Shown: positions 35,719-45,309, counted from the stretch's first letter. The stretch is 64,000 bases of DNA from LMUY01 sp965198895 (GCA_965198895.1 OZ240676.1:3658001-3722000); one strand, 5' to 3'. Made by a program: numbers and translations. The notes: generated by a model not told the origin, from the letters alone.

Positions 35719-36983
35719 CCGACCAAATGGTCGATCATCGGTTGGGTAATCAGGCAAACTCCTTTGTTGGTGCGCCGGAAGCGCTGGGCGTCCAGCACCG
35801 GGTCCTCGCCGACGACGAGCCCTTCGGGAATGATCACGCCGCGATCTACCACCACGTCCTTGAGCCGCGCGCCGCGGCCGACGGAGACGTAGGGCATCAG
35901 CACCGCGCTCTCCAGCTTGCCGTAGCTGTGCACGTGCACGCCGGTGAACAGCAGCGAGCGGCAGACATGGGTGCCCGAAACGATGCAGCCGCCGGACACC
36001 AGCGAGTCGACCGCCATGCCGCGCCGCCCGTCGTCGTTGTGGACGAACTTCGCCGGCGGGGTGATCTCGCCATAGGTCCAGATCGGCCAATCCCGGTCGT
36101 ACAGGTCCAGCGCGGGCACGACGTCCGTCAGGTCGATATTGGCGGCCCAGTAGGCGTCGAGCGTGCCGACGTCGCGCCAATACGACTCGGATTCGTAGTT
36201 GGACCGCACGCAGGACCGCGAAAAGCGATGCGCCACGGCCGTCCCGTGCTCGACGAGGTAGGGGATGATGTCGTGGCCGAAATCATGCGACGAGTTGACG
36301 TCGGCGGCGTCCCGGCGGAGCTGGTTGAACAGGAACCCCGTCTCGAACACGTAGATCCCCATCGAGGCGAGCGCCATGTCCGGGTTGTCCGGCATGCCCG
36401 GCGGGTCGGCCGGCTTTTCGAGGAACGCGATCAGCCGGTCCTCGGCGTCCACATGCATCACGCCGAAGCCGCTGGCCTCCTCCCGCGCGATCTCCAGGCA
36501 GCCGATCGTGACGTTCGCGCCGGACTCCACGTGCTGCTGCAGCATCGGCTCGTAGTCCATCTTGTAGACGTGGTCGCCGGCGAGCAGGACGATGTATTGC
36601 GGTGCGTAGCTCTCGATGATGTCGATGTTCTGGTACACGGCATCGGCGGTGCCGGCGTACCAACCGGTCTCGCTGATGCGCTGGCTGGCGGGCAGGATGT
36701 CGAAGCTCTCGTTGCGCTCCGGGCGGAAGAAGTTCCAGCCGCGCTGCAGGTGGCGGATCAGGGAGTGGGCCTTGTACTGGGTCGCGACTCCGATGTGGCG
36801 GATCCCGGAGTTGAGCGCGTTGGACAGGGCAAAATCGATGATCCGGCTCTTGCCACCGAAATACACTGCGGGCTTGGCGCGGGTATCCGTCAGCTCGTGC
36901 AAGCGCGACCCTCGACCACCGGCGAGGACATAGGCCATTGCGTGCCGCGACAGGGGGGCGTTGCTGGTGGGAATGGCGGGCAT
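35715..36983 (-). CDS. glgC: Glucose-1-phosphate adenylyltransferase
   Basis: A 422-residue ADP-glucose pyrophosphorylase that makes ADP-glucose from glucose-1-phosphate and ATP, the committed step of glycogen synthesis. The nucleotidyltransferase motif YVLAGGRGSRLHELT, the PAVYFGGKSRIIDF block, GTADAVYQN, and the substrate-binding FLEKPADP are present, and a C-terminal left-handed β-helix follows. ATG 36983 gives the usual length; an upstream in-frame extension is arginine-rich and unlikely. It is the first gene of the glgC-glgA unit. Confidence 0.97.
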   Translation of the reverse strand: MPAIPTSNAPLSRHAMAYVLAGGRGSRLHELTDTRAKPAVYFGGKSRIIDFALSNALNSGIRHIGVATQYKAHSLIRHLQRGWNFFRPERNESFDILPASQRISETGWYAGTADAVYQNIDIIESYAPQYIVLLAGDHVYKMDYEPMLQQHVESGANVTIGCLEIAREEASGFGVMHVDAEDRLIAFLEKPADPPGMPDNPDMALASMGIYVFETGFLFNQLRRDAADVNSSHDFGHDIIPYLVEHGTAVAHRFSRSCVRSNYESESYWRDVGTLDAYWAANIDLTDVVPALDLYDRDWPIWTYGEITPPAKFVHNDDGRRGMAVDSLVSGGCIVSGTHVCRSLLFTGVHVHSYGKLESAVLMPYVSVGRGARLKDVVVDRGVIIPEGLVVGEDPVLDAQRFRRTNKGVCLITQPMIDHLVG

Positions 36984-37182
36984 TGCACGGATTCCGGGTA
37001 GTGTCGCGGGGGCATCCCGGCTTGTATTGGCGTACAGCCTATTGCGCCGGACGCGTCGCGGCAATGGCATCGGGGGCGGGCCGATGCGGCACCGTTAACG
37101 ATAGGATAGCGAAACCGCCTTCATCCCGCCCCCGATCCCGTGCTCAAGTGGCAACGCCACATCAACTGTTAGGAGCAAGCGA

Positions 37183-37437
37183 ATGAGAAGGTTGGTTTTA
37201 GCCGCGACTGTCGCGATCGCAGCCAGCACGGTTGGCGTATCGGCCCGGGCGATGCCGGTTCTGCAGATTGCCCCCCAGGACGGCGCCATCGTGCAAGTGG
37301 CCCAGGGCTGCGGCCCGGGCGGCCATCGCACCCCGTACGGACGGTGCGTGCCCAACTACTATCGCCGCCCGATCTTCCGTGCCTGCCCGCCAGGCCTGCA
37401 CCTCAACCGGTTCGGCCACTGCCGCCCAAACTTTTGA
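37183..37437 (+). CDS. GCG_CRPN-type small secreted protein
   Basis: An 84-residue exported protein. Residues 1-23 are a signal peptide (LVLAATVAIAASTVGVSARA). The mature part contains the GCG_CRPN pattern QGCGPGGHRTPYGRCVPN and a second, related ACPPGLHLNRFGHCRPN, together with four cysteines spaced for disulfides. Such proteins are frequent in Rhizobiales and Acetobacteraceae; function is unknown. ATG 37183 is behind TAGGAG. It is separated from the murQ-like gene by 43 bases on the same strand. Confidence 0.85.
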   Translation: MRRLVLAATVAIAASTVGVSARAMPVLQIAPQDGAIVQVAQGCGPGGHRTPYGRCVPNYYRRPIFRACPPGLHLNRFGHCRPNF

Positions 37438-37480
37438 ACATGCACGCGACCCGGTCCGCCGGGCCGCATTCCGTCGACAC

Positions 37481-38362
37481 GTGGACTTGAATACCGAGGA
37501 CAGCCTGCCTGGCGTGGCCGGCGCCGAACTCTGGCCGGCCGAGCAGGCGCTGGCCGCCATGCTCGACGGTCAGGCGTCGGCGATCAACGCCGTGAGGCAT
37601 GCACTGGCGGCGCTCTCCCTCGCGGTGGCCGCAGCGGCGCAGCGGCTGGGTCGCGAGGGCCGGCTGGTTTACGCCGGAGCAGGGGCGTCCGCCCGGCTGG
37701 CGGTGCAGGACGGGGTGGAGCTGTATCCCACCTTCGGCTGGCCGCATGACCGGTTGGCGACGGTGATCGCCGGCGGTACTCCGGCGCTCACCCGGTCCAT
37801 CGAAGGCGCCGAGGACGATGCGGCAGCCGGGCAAGCCGCCGCGACCGCTTTGCAGCTGGGTCCGAACGATGTGGTGATCAGCGTCGCTGCTTCGGGGACG
37901 ACGAAGTTCACCCTGGCCGTCCAAAGCACCGCCCGGCAGGCCGGCGCGCTAACGGTGGGGTTGGCGAACAATCTCGGATCGCCGCTGCTCGCCGGCGCCG
38001 AGATCCCCGTTGCCTTGCCGACCGGCGCCGAGTTTCTCCCAGGGTCCACGCGCATGGCTGCGGGCACCGCGCAGAAGATCGCGCTCAACTTGTTCTCGAC
38101 TCGCCTAATGACCGAACTGGGCCGGGTCTATCGCGGCAAGATGGTTGGCGTCGTGCCCACCAACGCCAAGCTGGTCCAGCGTGCGCACCGGATCGTGGCA
38201 GAGCTGACCGGCGTCGAACTCGCAGTGGCCGCCGATGCGCACGAGGCGGCGGATGGCGACATTCGCCTGGCGGTGCTGATGCTGGACGGGCTGAGCCGCA
38301 CCGCCGCCCAGGCCCGGCTCGATGTGGCGGGTGGCAATTTGCGCATCGCCCGCGGCTTCTAA
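37481..38362 (+). CDS. murQ: N-acetylmuramic acid 6-phosphate etherase
   Basis: A 293-residue SIS-domain lyase that splits the lactyl ether of MurNAc-6-phosphate to GlcNAc-6-phosphate and lactate in peptidoglycan recycling. Key features are ELWPAEQALAAMLDGQ at the N-terminus, the sugar-phosphate site VYAGAGASARLAVQDG, VVISVAASGTTKFTLAV and the family stretch GAEFLPGSTRMAAGTAQK. GTG 37481 is taken; TTG 37487 is equally possible. The stop codon is directly followed by the nagA ATG, so the product GlcNAc-6-phosphate is handed to the next enzyme. No anmK kinase is beside it. Confidence 0.92.
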   Translation: MDLNTEDSLPGVAGAELWPAEQALAAMLDGQASAINAVRHALAALSLAVAAAAQRLGREGRLVYAGAGASARLAVQDGVELYPTFGWPHDRLATVIAGGTPALTRSIEGAEDDAAAGQAAATALQLGPNDVVISVAASGTTKFTLAVQSTARQAGALTVGLANNLGSPLLAGAEIPVALPTGAEFLPGSTRMAAGTAQKIALNLFSTRLMTELGRVYRGKMVGVVPTNAKLVQRAHRIVAELTGVELAVAADAHEAADGDIRLAVLMLDGLSRTAAQARLDVAGGNLRIARGF

Positions 38363-39448
38363 ATGGGCCAAACCCTCGCCGGCCAGGTACTGACCCCGGC
38401 CGGTTGGGTCGCCGCCCGGCTGGACCACGGGGCGGCGATTACCCGGATCGAGCCCTGGCCGGACGCGCCGCCAGATCGCTTCATCCTGCCCGGCTTCATA
38501 GACCTGCACGTGCATGGCGGCGGCGGCGGCGACACGATGGAGGGCGCGGAGGCGGTGGCGCGGCTCGCCCGTTTCCACGCCCGCCACGGCACCACCGCGC
38601 TCCTCCCAACCACCGTGACGTCGCCCGCTGCCGACCTGCTCCGGGCCGCGGAGGGGGTCGCGTCCGCCCGGCCGGGGCCTGGCGCCGCGCGCATCCTGGG
38701 GCTGCACCTCGAGGGACCGTTCATCAACCCGGCGATGCTCGGCGCTCAACCGCCGTTCGCCATCCCGCCCGACCTTGCCTTGGTGGATGCAATTGGCAGC
38801 CTGGTGCCGCTTCGGGTCGTGACGATGGCGCCCGAGATCGACCCGGATGGGGCGTTGCTCGCCCACCTAGTGGCGCGCAGGGTGCGCGTGCAGCTCGGCC
38901 ACACCGCCTGCACCGACGCGCAAGCCCGGGCGGCACTGCAGGGGGGGGCGAGCGGCTTCACGCATCTGTTCAACGCCATGACCCCGCTGCACCACCGCGC
39001 AACGGGTTGCGTCGGCTGTGCGCTGGCCTTCGCGGCGCATGCGGAGATCATCCTCGACGCCATTCACGTCGCTCCGGCCGCGATCTTGGCCGCCCTGCGT
39101 GCGATCCCGGGCCTGTATGGGGTCACGGATGCAATCGCGGCGGCGGGCATGCCGGATGGCGAGTACTGGCTCGGTAGCCACCCCGTTCACAAGCGCGGCG
39201 ACACTGCCCGCCTGGCCGACGGCACGCTGGCGGGCAGCGTGCTCACGATGGACGGCGCACTCCGCACCCTGCTCGGCCTGGGGCTCTCCCTTGGCGAGGC
39301 TGCCCGTCGCCTGTCCACGGTCCCCGCCGACTATCTTGGCGAGATGGAACGCGGGCGCATCGCCGTGGGCCTGCCCGCCGACCTCGTGGTGGTGGATGCG
39401 GCCGGCCATCTGCTGCACGTCGCGGCAGAGGGTGTCGCGGTTCTGTAA
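38363..39448 (+). CDS. nagA: N-acetylglucosamine-6-phosphate deacetylase
   Basis: A 361-residue amidohydrolase that removes acetate from GlcNAc-6-phosphate to give glucosamine-6-phosphate. Metal and catalytic blocks are FIDLHVHGGGG, LHLEGPFINP, GHTACTDAQA, THLFNAMTPLHHR, DAIHVAP and GVTDAIAAAG. The ATG comes immediately after the murQ stop with no gap. The pair covers two consecutive steps of cell-wall amino sugar recovery. The length is slightly short of the family average (about 380). Confidence 0.94.
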   Translation: MGQTLAGQVLTPAGWVAARLDHGAAITRIEPWPDAPPDRFILPGFIDLHVHGGGGGDTMEGAEAVARLARFHARHGTTALLPTTVTSPAADLLRAAEGVASARPGPGAARILGLHLEGPFINPAMLGAQPPFAIPPDLALVDAIGSLVPLRVVTMAPEIDPDGALLAHLVARRVRVQLGHTACTDAQARAALQGGASGFTHLFNAMTPLHHRATGCVGCALAFAAHAEIILDAIHVAPAAILAALRAIPGLYGVTDAIAAAGMPDGEYWLGSHPVHKRGDTARLADGTLAGSVLTMDGALRTLLGLGLSLGEAARRLSTVPADYLGEMERGRIAVGLPADLVVVDAAGHLLHVAAEGVAVL

Positions 39449-39493
39449 CGCCCCCTTCCGCAACATATGCGACCCCGGCTGCGTTGGCGCTGC

Positions 39494-40384
39494 ATGGCGA
39501 TCAAACGCGTGTGCGTCGTGCTGAACGGAAAAGCCGGCGCGCTGCTGGACCAGGCGGATTGTCACACCGCGCTGGAGACCGCCTTGGCCGAGGCCGGGCT
39601 GGAAGCGGAGTTCATCGCCCAGGACGCCGGGTCGCTGCCGGACCGCGTGGCGCTGGCCGCGAAATCGGGGGCGGAGGCCGTGATCGTGGCGGGCGGCGAC
39701 GGCACGGTCGCCTGCGCCGGGCATGCACTGGCCGGCAGTGACATCCCGCTCGGCGTCCTCCCGTACGGCACCATGAACCTGCTGGCCAAGGATCTCGGCC
39801 TGCCGATCGGCGATCTTCCGGCCGCGCTCAAGGCGATCGCTGCCGGGGCCATCCGGACAATCGACGTGGGGGAGGTGAACGGCCAAAGTTTTCTCTGTGC
39901 CTCGATGCTCGGCCTGCCGGTCCAACTCGGCCGCACACGCGAGCAGACGCGTGGCTCAAGCCTCAGGCTGTGGTCCAAGATGGCGACGGCCGCAGTACGC
40001 TTGCTGCAGCGGGGCCGGCGCTTGCGCGTGCACATGCGGCTGGACGGTGAACCCGAGGCTGTCCGTGCGACCTCGCTGACGGTCACCGTCAACCCGATCG
40101 ATGAGAGCTGCGGCCGTGCGTTCGGCCGCCCCAGCCTCGATGGCGGCCGCCTGGGTGTCTACGTGACCCGGCGTTTCGGTCTGGGCGATGCGCTGCGGCT
40201 GGCGGTGCGCATGGCGCTGGGTGGTTGGCGCAAGGATCACGCCGTGACTGAGCGCCATGCGCGCGCCGTGGACATCGAGTCGCACCGGGCCCTGCACGTC
40301 ATGAACGACGGAGAACTGATGCTGATGCAGCCGCCCCTGCAATATCGGGTGCGACCCGGTGCGCTGCGGGTGTTGGCACCATGA
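39494..40384 (+). CDS. Diacylglycerol kinase catalytic domain protein (YegS/DgkB-like)
   Basis: A 296-residue lipid kinase of the DAGK_cat family. The ATP-binding VVLNGKAGALL at the N-terminus, the nucleotide motif VAGGDGTVACAGHAL (about 66-80) and GVLPYGTMNLLAKDLG are typical, and the C-terminal β-sandwich ends with MNDGELMLMQ. It would phosphorylate a diacylglycerol or related lipid. Start ATG 39494 is chosen. Its TGA overlaps the next gene's ATG (ATGA), coupling it to the phosphoesterase. Confidence 0.9.
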   Translation: MAIKRVCVVLNGKAGALLDQADCHTALETALAEAGLEAEFIAQDAGSLPDRVALAAKSGAEAVIVAGGDGTVACAGHALAGSDIPLGVLPYGTMNLLAKDLGLPIGDLPAALKAIAAGAIRTIDVGEVNGQSFLCASMLGLPVQLGRTREQTRGSSLRLWSKMATAAVRLLQRGRRLRVHMRLDGEPEAVRATSLTVTVNPIDESCGRAFGRPSLDGGRLGVYVTRRFGLGDALRLAVRMALGGWRKDHAVTERHARAVDIESHRALHVMNDGELMLMQPPLQYRVRPGALRVLAP

Positions 40385-41202
40385 CCACGCGGATCGCCCA
40401 CATCACCGACCTGCATTTCGGCGCCGAGGACCCGGCGGTGGTGGCCGCCCTGCGCGAGGAACTCAACGCCGATCCACCCGACCTGGTCGCGTGCAGCGGC
40501 GATTTGACCCAAGGGGCGCGGCTATCGGAGTTCCGTCAGGCGCGTGCCTTCCTGGACTCGCTGCGAGCGCCCAATTTGACGGTGCCGGGCAATCACGACA
40601 TCTCGCCGTACAACCTGGTGGAGCGGTTTACCGACCCGTATCGCCGCTGGCACCGTCTGGTCTCGCTGGAAACCGCGCCGGTGTGGCGGAACGGTTCCGT
40701 CGCCGTACTCGGGCTGAATTCCGCCCGGCGCATGGGGCTGACGTTCGACTGGTCGACGGGCCGGGTCACGCACCACCGCTTGAAGCGCCTGCTCCGCACG
40801 CTGGACGCTTTGCCGAAGGCGATGACGAAGATCGTGGTGATGCATCACCCGTTGCTCCCGCCGGAAGGCGCGCCGCAGACTCGTGTTGCGGGGGGCGCCA
40901 GGGCGGCACTGCGCGCGATGGCTGCCCACAATGTCAGCATGGTGCTAGCCGGGCATTTGCACCGCGGCTACGCCCGCCTGTCGTCGCCGGATGGACAGAA
41001 GCCGTTGATTTTGCAGGGGGCGACGGCGACCTCGGTCCGATTGCGGGGCGAGCCGAATGCCTACAACCAGATCACGATCGCGGATGACGGCGAGGCGACG
41101 GTTCGGGTGCGGACTTGGAATGGGTCGGCGTGGACGACGGAGGAGCAGCACACGGATGCGCCAGACGCTCCGGCCGTGGAACAGACCGTCGCTGTGGAAT
41201 AA
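40381..41202 (+). CDS. Metallophosphoesterase
   Basis: A 273-residue calcineurin-like phosphoesterase. The metal-binding motifs are in order: AHITDLHFG (D-x-H), ACSGDLTQGA (GD), VPGNHDIS (GNHD), MHHPLL and AGHLHRGYARL. It resembles the CpdA/LpxH-like soluble group, but the substrate (cyclic nucleotide, phospholipid or other) cannot be set. It is translationally coupled to the lipid kinase upstream, so a role in phospholipid turnover is possible. The 3' end is followed by an inverted repeat pair. Confidence 0.92.
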   Translation: MTTRIAHITDLHFGAEDPAVVAALREELNADPPDLVACSGDLTQGARLSEFRQARAFLDSLRAPNLTVPGNHDISPYNLVERFTDPYRRWHRLVSLETAPVWRNGSVAVLGLNSARRMGLTFDWSTGRVTHHRLKRLLRTLDALPKAMTKIVVMHHPLLPPEGAPQTRVAGGARAALRAMAAHNVSMVLAGHLHRGYARLSSPDGQKPLILQGATATSVRLRGEPNAYNQITIADDGEATVRVRTWNGSAWTTEEQHTDAPDAPAVEQTVAVE

Positions 41203-41334
41203 CCGTCTTGCCAGGGCTTGACCCTGGTATCCACGGCCGTCCGCCCCGCCGTGTTGCACGCGACCGTGCGAATTACGCGTCTGACGTCACAGCCCAACCC
41301 CGTGGATGCCAGGCTCAAGGCCTGGCATGACGGT
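41202..41334. repeat. Paired inverted intergenic repeat (about 35 bp arms)
   Basis: The arm at 41202-41236 (ACCGTCTTGCCAGGGCTTGA then CCCTGGTATCCACGG) is the near-exact reverse complement of the arm at 41300-41334, differing at only a few positions; about 63 bases separate them. Each arm is itself a small hairpin (CCAGG...CCTGG). The element sits between the convergent phosphoesterase and pmbA genes and touches the pmbA stop, so it can serve as a bidirectional terminator. It looks like a two-copy BIME-type repeat. Confidence 0.7.
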
Positions 41335-41336
41335 GC

Positions 41337-42650
41337 TTAACTGCCGGCTACGGTCATTCCGTCGATGCGTACAGTCGGGGAGTCGACCGCGCGGCGGAAG
41401 CGCAGGTCGTTGGCTGGCGTCAGGTTGAGAAACATCTGCTTCAGATTGCCCGCGATGGTGATCTCGGCCACGGGTTCCGCCAGCGCGCCGTTGCGGATCA
41501 TGAACCCGGCGGCGCCGCGGCTGTAGTCGCCGGTCAGGCCGTTCACTCCCATGCCGAGCAGTTCGGTGACGTAGATTCCCTCGACCACATCCGCCATCAA
41601 CTCCGCCGGGCTGTGCTTGCCGGGGGCCAGATAGGCGTTGGACAGGCCGGGCGAGCCGCCGTTGCTGTGGCCATTGGTCTTCAGCCCGAGCTGACGCGCA
41701 CTGCGGCTGTCCAGCAGCCACGTCGTCAACACACCATCCTCGATCAGCGTCGAGTTGGCGGTCGGCACGCCCTCCGCGTCGAACGGCTTGGAACGAGCGC
41801 CGCGCAACCGTCGCGGCTCGTCGTAGATGTAGATGCCGGGTGCGTAGATCCGCTCACCCAAACTGTCCTTCAGGAACGACGTCCCGCGGGCCACGCCCGC
41901 CCCTGATATGGCGCCGGCCAGGTGGCCGATCAGCCCGCCGGCCACGCGCGGGTCGAACAGCACGGGCAGCTTGGCGGTCGCCGGGCGGCGCGGGTTGAGC
42001 CGCGCCACCGCTTGCTCGCCGGCGCGGCGACCGATGGCGGCGGCATCCTCGAGATCGGCCAGAAAGGTCGCGGAATGGTAGTCGTAGTCCCGTTGCATCC
42101 CCGTGCCCTCGCCAGCCAACGCGGTTGCGCTGACGGAATGGCTGGTGCGGGCATAGCCGCCGGCGAACCCGGCGGTGGTGGCAAGCAGGAACTCGAACCG
42201 GGAATAGCCGGCCTCGCCGCCCTCGGAGTTGGTCACGCCGTGCACGGCCCGCGCCGCATCCTCGGCCGTCGCCGCCCGCACCGTCAGCGCGTCGACATTG
42301 GGTTCGGCGTGATCGGCCAGTTCGAGCGGCGCCGCGTCCACCGGGCTCGCTTCGTCGGCCAAGCCGCCATAGGGGTCCTCCGGCACGACCTTGGCCATCG
42401 CGACCGCGCGCTCCGCCAGGGCCGCGAAGCCCGACGGCGACAGCTCGGTGGTGGAGACCGATGCGCTGCGCTTGCCGACGAACACCGTGAGCTCCAGCCC
42501 ACGCCGCTCCGAGCGCTCCAGGTGTTCGGTCTGCCCTAGCCGGCGCGAGACCGAGACGGAGGTCGAGCCGGACACCGCAGCCTCGGCGGTATCGGCGCCG
42601 GCTGCGCGGGCGTGGTCCAGCAGAGCGGAGAGCAGGTCGAGTTGGCTCAT
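41337..42650 (-). CDS. pmbA: TldE/PmbA family metallopeptidase
   Basis: A 437-residue member of the TldD/PmbA (U62) family, which with TldD matures modified peptides and degrades the CcdA antitoxin in enterobacteria. Domains: N-terminal β-sheet region with RRGLELTVFVGKRSASVSTTE (about 48-68), then the C-terminal domain with PVLFDPRVAGGLIGHLAG, NGHSNGGSPGLSNAYLAPG and MGVNGLTGDYSRGAAGF. TldD itself is not in the window. It is two bases downstream of the M16 peptidase on the same strand, making a peptidase operon with thrC. Confidence 0.93.
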   Translation of the reverse strand: MSQLDLLSALLDHARAAGADTAEAAVSGSTSVSVSRRLGQTEHLERSERRGLELTVFVGKRSASVSTTELSPSGFAALAERAVAMAKVVPEDPYGGLADEASPVDAAPLELADHAEPNVDALTVRAATAEDAARAVHGVTNSEGGEAGYSRFEFLLATTAGFAGGYARTSHSVSATALAGEGTGMQRDYDYHSATFLADLEDAAAIGRRAGEQAVARLNPRRPATAKLPVLFDPRVAGGLIGHLAGAISGAGVARGTSFLKDSLGERIYAPGIYIYDEPRRLRGARSKPFDAEGVPTANSTLIEDGVLTTWLLDSRSARQLGLKTNGHSNGGSPGLSNAYLAPGKHSPAELMADVVEGIYVTELLGMGVNGLTGDYSRGAAGFMIRNGALAEPVAEITIAGNLKQMFLNLTPANDLRFRRAVDSPTVRIDGMTVAGS

Positions 42651-42652
42651 GG

Positions 42653-43912
42653 TCAGGCGGCCAGCCGGTCGGCGATGTCCACCAGGTGCGGCACCTGCTC
42701 CGCCGGGCCCATCGCCGCAAGGGTCGGGCGGCCGCGGAAAATGCGCGAGGCGGCGCGGCGCACGTCGGCCAAGGTGACGGCGTCGATCTTGGCCACCGTC
42801 TCGGCGACGGGAATGATGCGGCCGAACACCTGCAGCTGCCGGGCCAGTTGTTCGCAGCGGCTGCCCGTCGATTCGAGCGACATCAGCAGCCCGGCCTTGA
42901 CCTGGGCGCGGGCGCGCCGCAGCTCGTCCTCGTTGGCGTCCACCTGTACGCGGCGCAATTCTTCCAGCGTCACCGGGACCAGCTCGCGCGCCTCCTCCTC
43001 GCCAGTGCCGGCGTAGATGCCGAACAGGCCGCCATCCATCGCCGGGGCGGTGAAGGAGTAGATCGAGTAGACCAACCCGCGCTTCTCCCGGATTTCCTGG
43101 AACAGGCGGGAGGACATGCCGCCGCCCAGCAGGGTCGACAGCAGCATGGAAGGGTAGAAGTCCGGATCGCCATAGGCCATCGCCGGGAAGCCGAGCACGA
43201 TGTGCACCTGGTCCAGGTCTCGGGCCTCGCGGAACTCGCCGCCGCTATACATGCCGGGCACGTAGGCGGGGGCGGTATCCTGCGCGAGGTCAGCGAAGTG
43301 CTCGGCGGCCAGCGCCACCACCCGGTCGTGCGTCAACGCTCCGGCGGCGGCCACGACGACGTTGCTGGTGGTGTAGTGGCGCCGCATGTAGCCGGTCAGC
43401 ATGTCGCGCGGCATCTCGCGGATGCCGGCCTCGCGGCCCAGCGTGGGGCGGCCCATCGGCTGGTCGGGGTATGCCGTTTCCTGGAAATGGTCGAACACGA
43501 TGTCGTCCGGCGTGTCGTTGGCCTGGCCGATCTCCTGCAGGATCACGCCGCGTTCGCGCTCCAACTCCTCGGGGGCGAAGGCGCTGTGGGTCAGGATGTC
43601 GCCGATGATGTCGGCCCCGAGCGCGAGATCTTCCTTCAGCAGCTTCACGTAATATGCGGTCTGCTCGCGGGCGGTATAGGCGTTGATGTGGCCGCCGACG
43701 TCCTCGATCGCCTCAGCGATGGCGGCGGCGGAGCGCTTGGCCGTTCCCTTGAACGCCATGTGCTCGAGGAAATGGCTGGCGCCGTTCTCGTCCGCCGTCT
43801 CGTCACGGGTTCCCGCGCCGACATAGGCCCCGAGGGACACCGTTTCGACCCGATCCATCTGCTCGGTGACCACGGTCAGGCCGGAGGGCAGGCGGGAGAC
43901 CTGGATGCTCAT
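42653..43912 (-). CDS. M16 zinc peptidase (mitochondrial-processing-peptidase-like)
   Basis: A 419-residue insulinase-family peptidase. The inverted zinc motif HxxEH is HFLEH (about 47-51), the distal ligand glutamate falls in ERGVILQEIG, and the C-terminal half keeps GGGMSSRLFQEIREKRGLVYSIYS with the conserved Arg-Tyr. The size matches bacterial one-domain MPP β-like enzymes (YmxG type), and alphaproteobacterial members are close relatives of mitochondrial processing peptidase. The start overlaps the thrC stop by ATGA. The peptide substrates are unknown. Confidence 0.95.
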   Translation of the reverse strand: MSIQVSRLPSGLTVVTEQMDRVETVSLGAYVGAGTRDETADENGASHFLEHMAFKGTAKRSAAAIAEAIEDVGGHINAYTAREQTAYYVKLLKEDLALGADIIGDILTHSAFAPEELERERGVILQEIGQANDTPDDIVFDHFQETAYPDQPMGRPTLGREAGIREMPRDMLTGYMRRHYTTSNVVVAAAGALTHDRVVALAAEHFADLAQDTAPAYVPGMYSGGEFREARDLDQVHIVLGFPAMAYGDPDFYPSMLLSTLLGGGMSSRLFQEIREKRGLVYSIYSFTAPAMDGGLFGIYAGTGEEEARELVPVTLEELRRVQVDANEDELRRARAQVKAGLLMSLESTGSRCEQLARQLQVFGRIIPVAETVAKIDAVTLADVRRAASRIFRGRPTLAAMGPAEQVPHLVDIADRLAA

Positions 43913-45309
43913 GCAGCGTTCCTGTGTGCGAAGGCCCGGACGGCAGCCTCGACGGCGTCGAGGTCGTTTGGGGCGGTAGAGAAGCGTTCCTCACGCTCAT
44001 ATAGGTCGGCCAAGTGATTTGGCAGCGGTGGGCGCCGCCCGGTCGCGCGTTCCATGGCGTCGGGAAACTTGGCTGGGTGCGCGGTGGCGGCGGCAACCGT
44101 CGGGACGTGCTTGCACGGCAGCGCCCGGGCGGCGGCGATGCCGATGGCGGTGTGGGGGTCGGCCAGGTAGTCGCATTCGGTGTCGAGGCGACGGATCTCG
44201 GCCAGCGTGCCCTCGTCGTCCAGCCGGAAGCCGTGCATCAAAGTAGTTGCCCGGTGCCAGGCGGCGTGTGGCACCGCCATGCGGCCGGTGGTGCGGAATC
44301 CGGCCATGGTGGTGGCGGTGGCGACGGGGTCGCGGTCCAGCAGTTCGAACAGCAGCCGCTCGAAGTTGGAACTGATGGCGATGTCCATCGAGGGCGACAG
44401 GCTCGGCTCCACCGGGGCGATGCTCATGTCGTTGCCGGCCAGGAAGCGGGCGAGGATGTCGTTGCGGTTGCTGGCGACCACCAGGCGGGCAACCGGCAGC
44501 CCCATGCGCCGGGCCGCCCACGCGGCCAGCACGTTGCCGAAGTTGCCGGTTGGGACGCTGAACGCGATTTCTCGTTCCGGTGCACCCAAGGCGAGGGCCG
44601 CGGCAACGTAGTACGGGATCTGCGCCGCCACCCGGGCCCAGTTGATCGAATTCACCGCCGAAAGATGCATCTCCCGCCGGAACGGCTCGTCGGCAAACAT
44701 GGCCTTCACCAAGTCCTGGCAGTCGTCGAAAACGCCCTCGACGGCGATGTTGGCGACGTTCGGCGCCAGCACCGTGGTCATCTGCCGGCGCTGCACCTCG
44801 GACGTCCGGCCGCGCGGATGCAGCATCGCGATGTCGATCCGCGCACGGTCGCGGCAGGCCTCGATCGCCGCCGACCCGGTGTCGCCACTGGTGGCGCCGA
44901 CGATCGTCAGCCGCTCGTTTCGCGCAGTCAGCACAGTGTCGAACAGGCGGCCGAGCACCTGCATCGCCATGTCCTTGAACGCCAGGGTCGGGCCGTGGAA
45001 CAGCTCGAGCGCCCAAAGATTGGTGTCCAGCTGCACCAGCGGCGCAACCGCCGGGTGGGCGAAGCCGGCATAGGCGTCGTGGCAGATCGATTGCAGCGTG
45101 CTGAACGGGACCGACTCGCCCACGAAGGGCTGCATGACCCGGGCCGCCAGTTCCGCGTAGGGGAGGCCGCGCAGCGAGCGCAGGTCGGCGTGGGACCAGC
45201 TCGGCCAGGTTTCGGGCACGAATAGCCCGCCGTCTTCGGCGAGGCCGGCTAGCAGCACGCCGGCGAAATCGCGGGCGGGGGCTTGCCCACGGGTTGAAAC
45301 GTAACGCAT
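43909..45309 (-). CDS. thrC: Threonine synthase
   Basis: A 466-residue PLP enzyme converting O-phosphohomoserine to threonine. The N-terminal MRYVSTRGQAP, the PLP lysine in ALELFHGPTLAFKDMAMQVL, the GATSGDTGSAAIEAC phosphate loop and the VPTGNFGNVLAAW block are intact. It is the first gene of thrC-M16-pmbA, a common arrangement in Alphaproteobacteria. It is divergent from the Liv-type binding protein, with 149 bases between starts that should hold promoters for both. Confidence 0.97.
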   Translation of the reverse strand: MRYVSTRGQAPARDFAGVLLAGLAEDGGLFVPETWPSWSHADLRSLRGLPYAELAARVMQPFVGESVPFSTLQSICHDAYAGFAHPAVAPLVQLDTNLWALELFHGPTLAFKDMAMQVLGRLFDTVLTARNERLTIVGATSGDTGSAAIEACRDRARIDIAMLHPRGRTSEVQRRQMTTVLAPNVANIAVEGVFDDCQDLVKAMFADEPFRREMHLSAVNSINWARVAAQIPYYVAAALALGAPEREIAFSVPTGNFGNVLAAWAARRMGLPVARLVVASNRNDILARFLAGNDMSIAPVEPSLSPSMDIAISSNFERLLFELLDRDPVATATTMAGFRTTGRMAVPHAAWHRATTLMHGFRLDDEGTLAEIRRLDTECDYLADPHTAIGIAAARALPCKHVPTVAAATAHPAKFPDAMERATGRRPPLPNHLADLYEREERFSTAPNDLDAVEAAVRAFAHRNAA

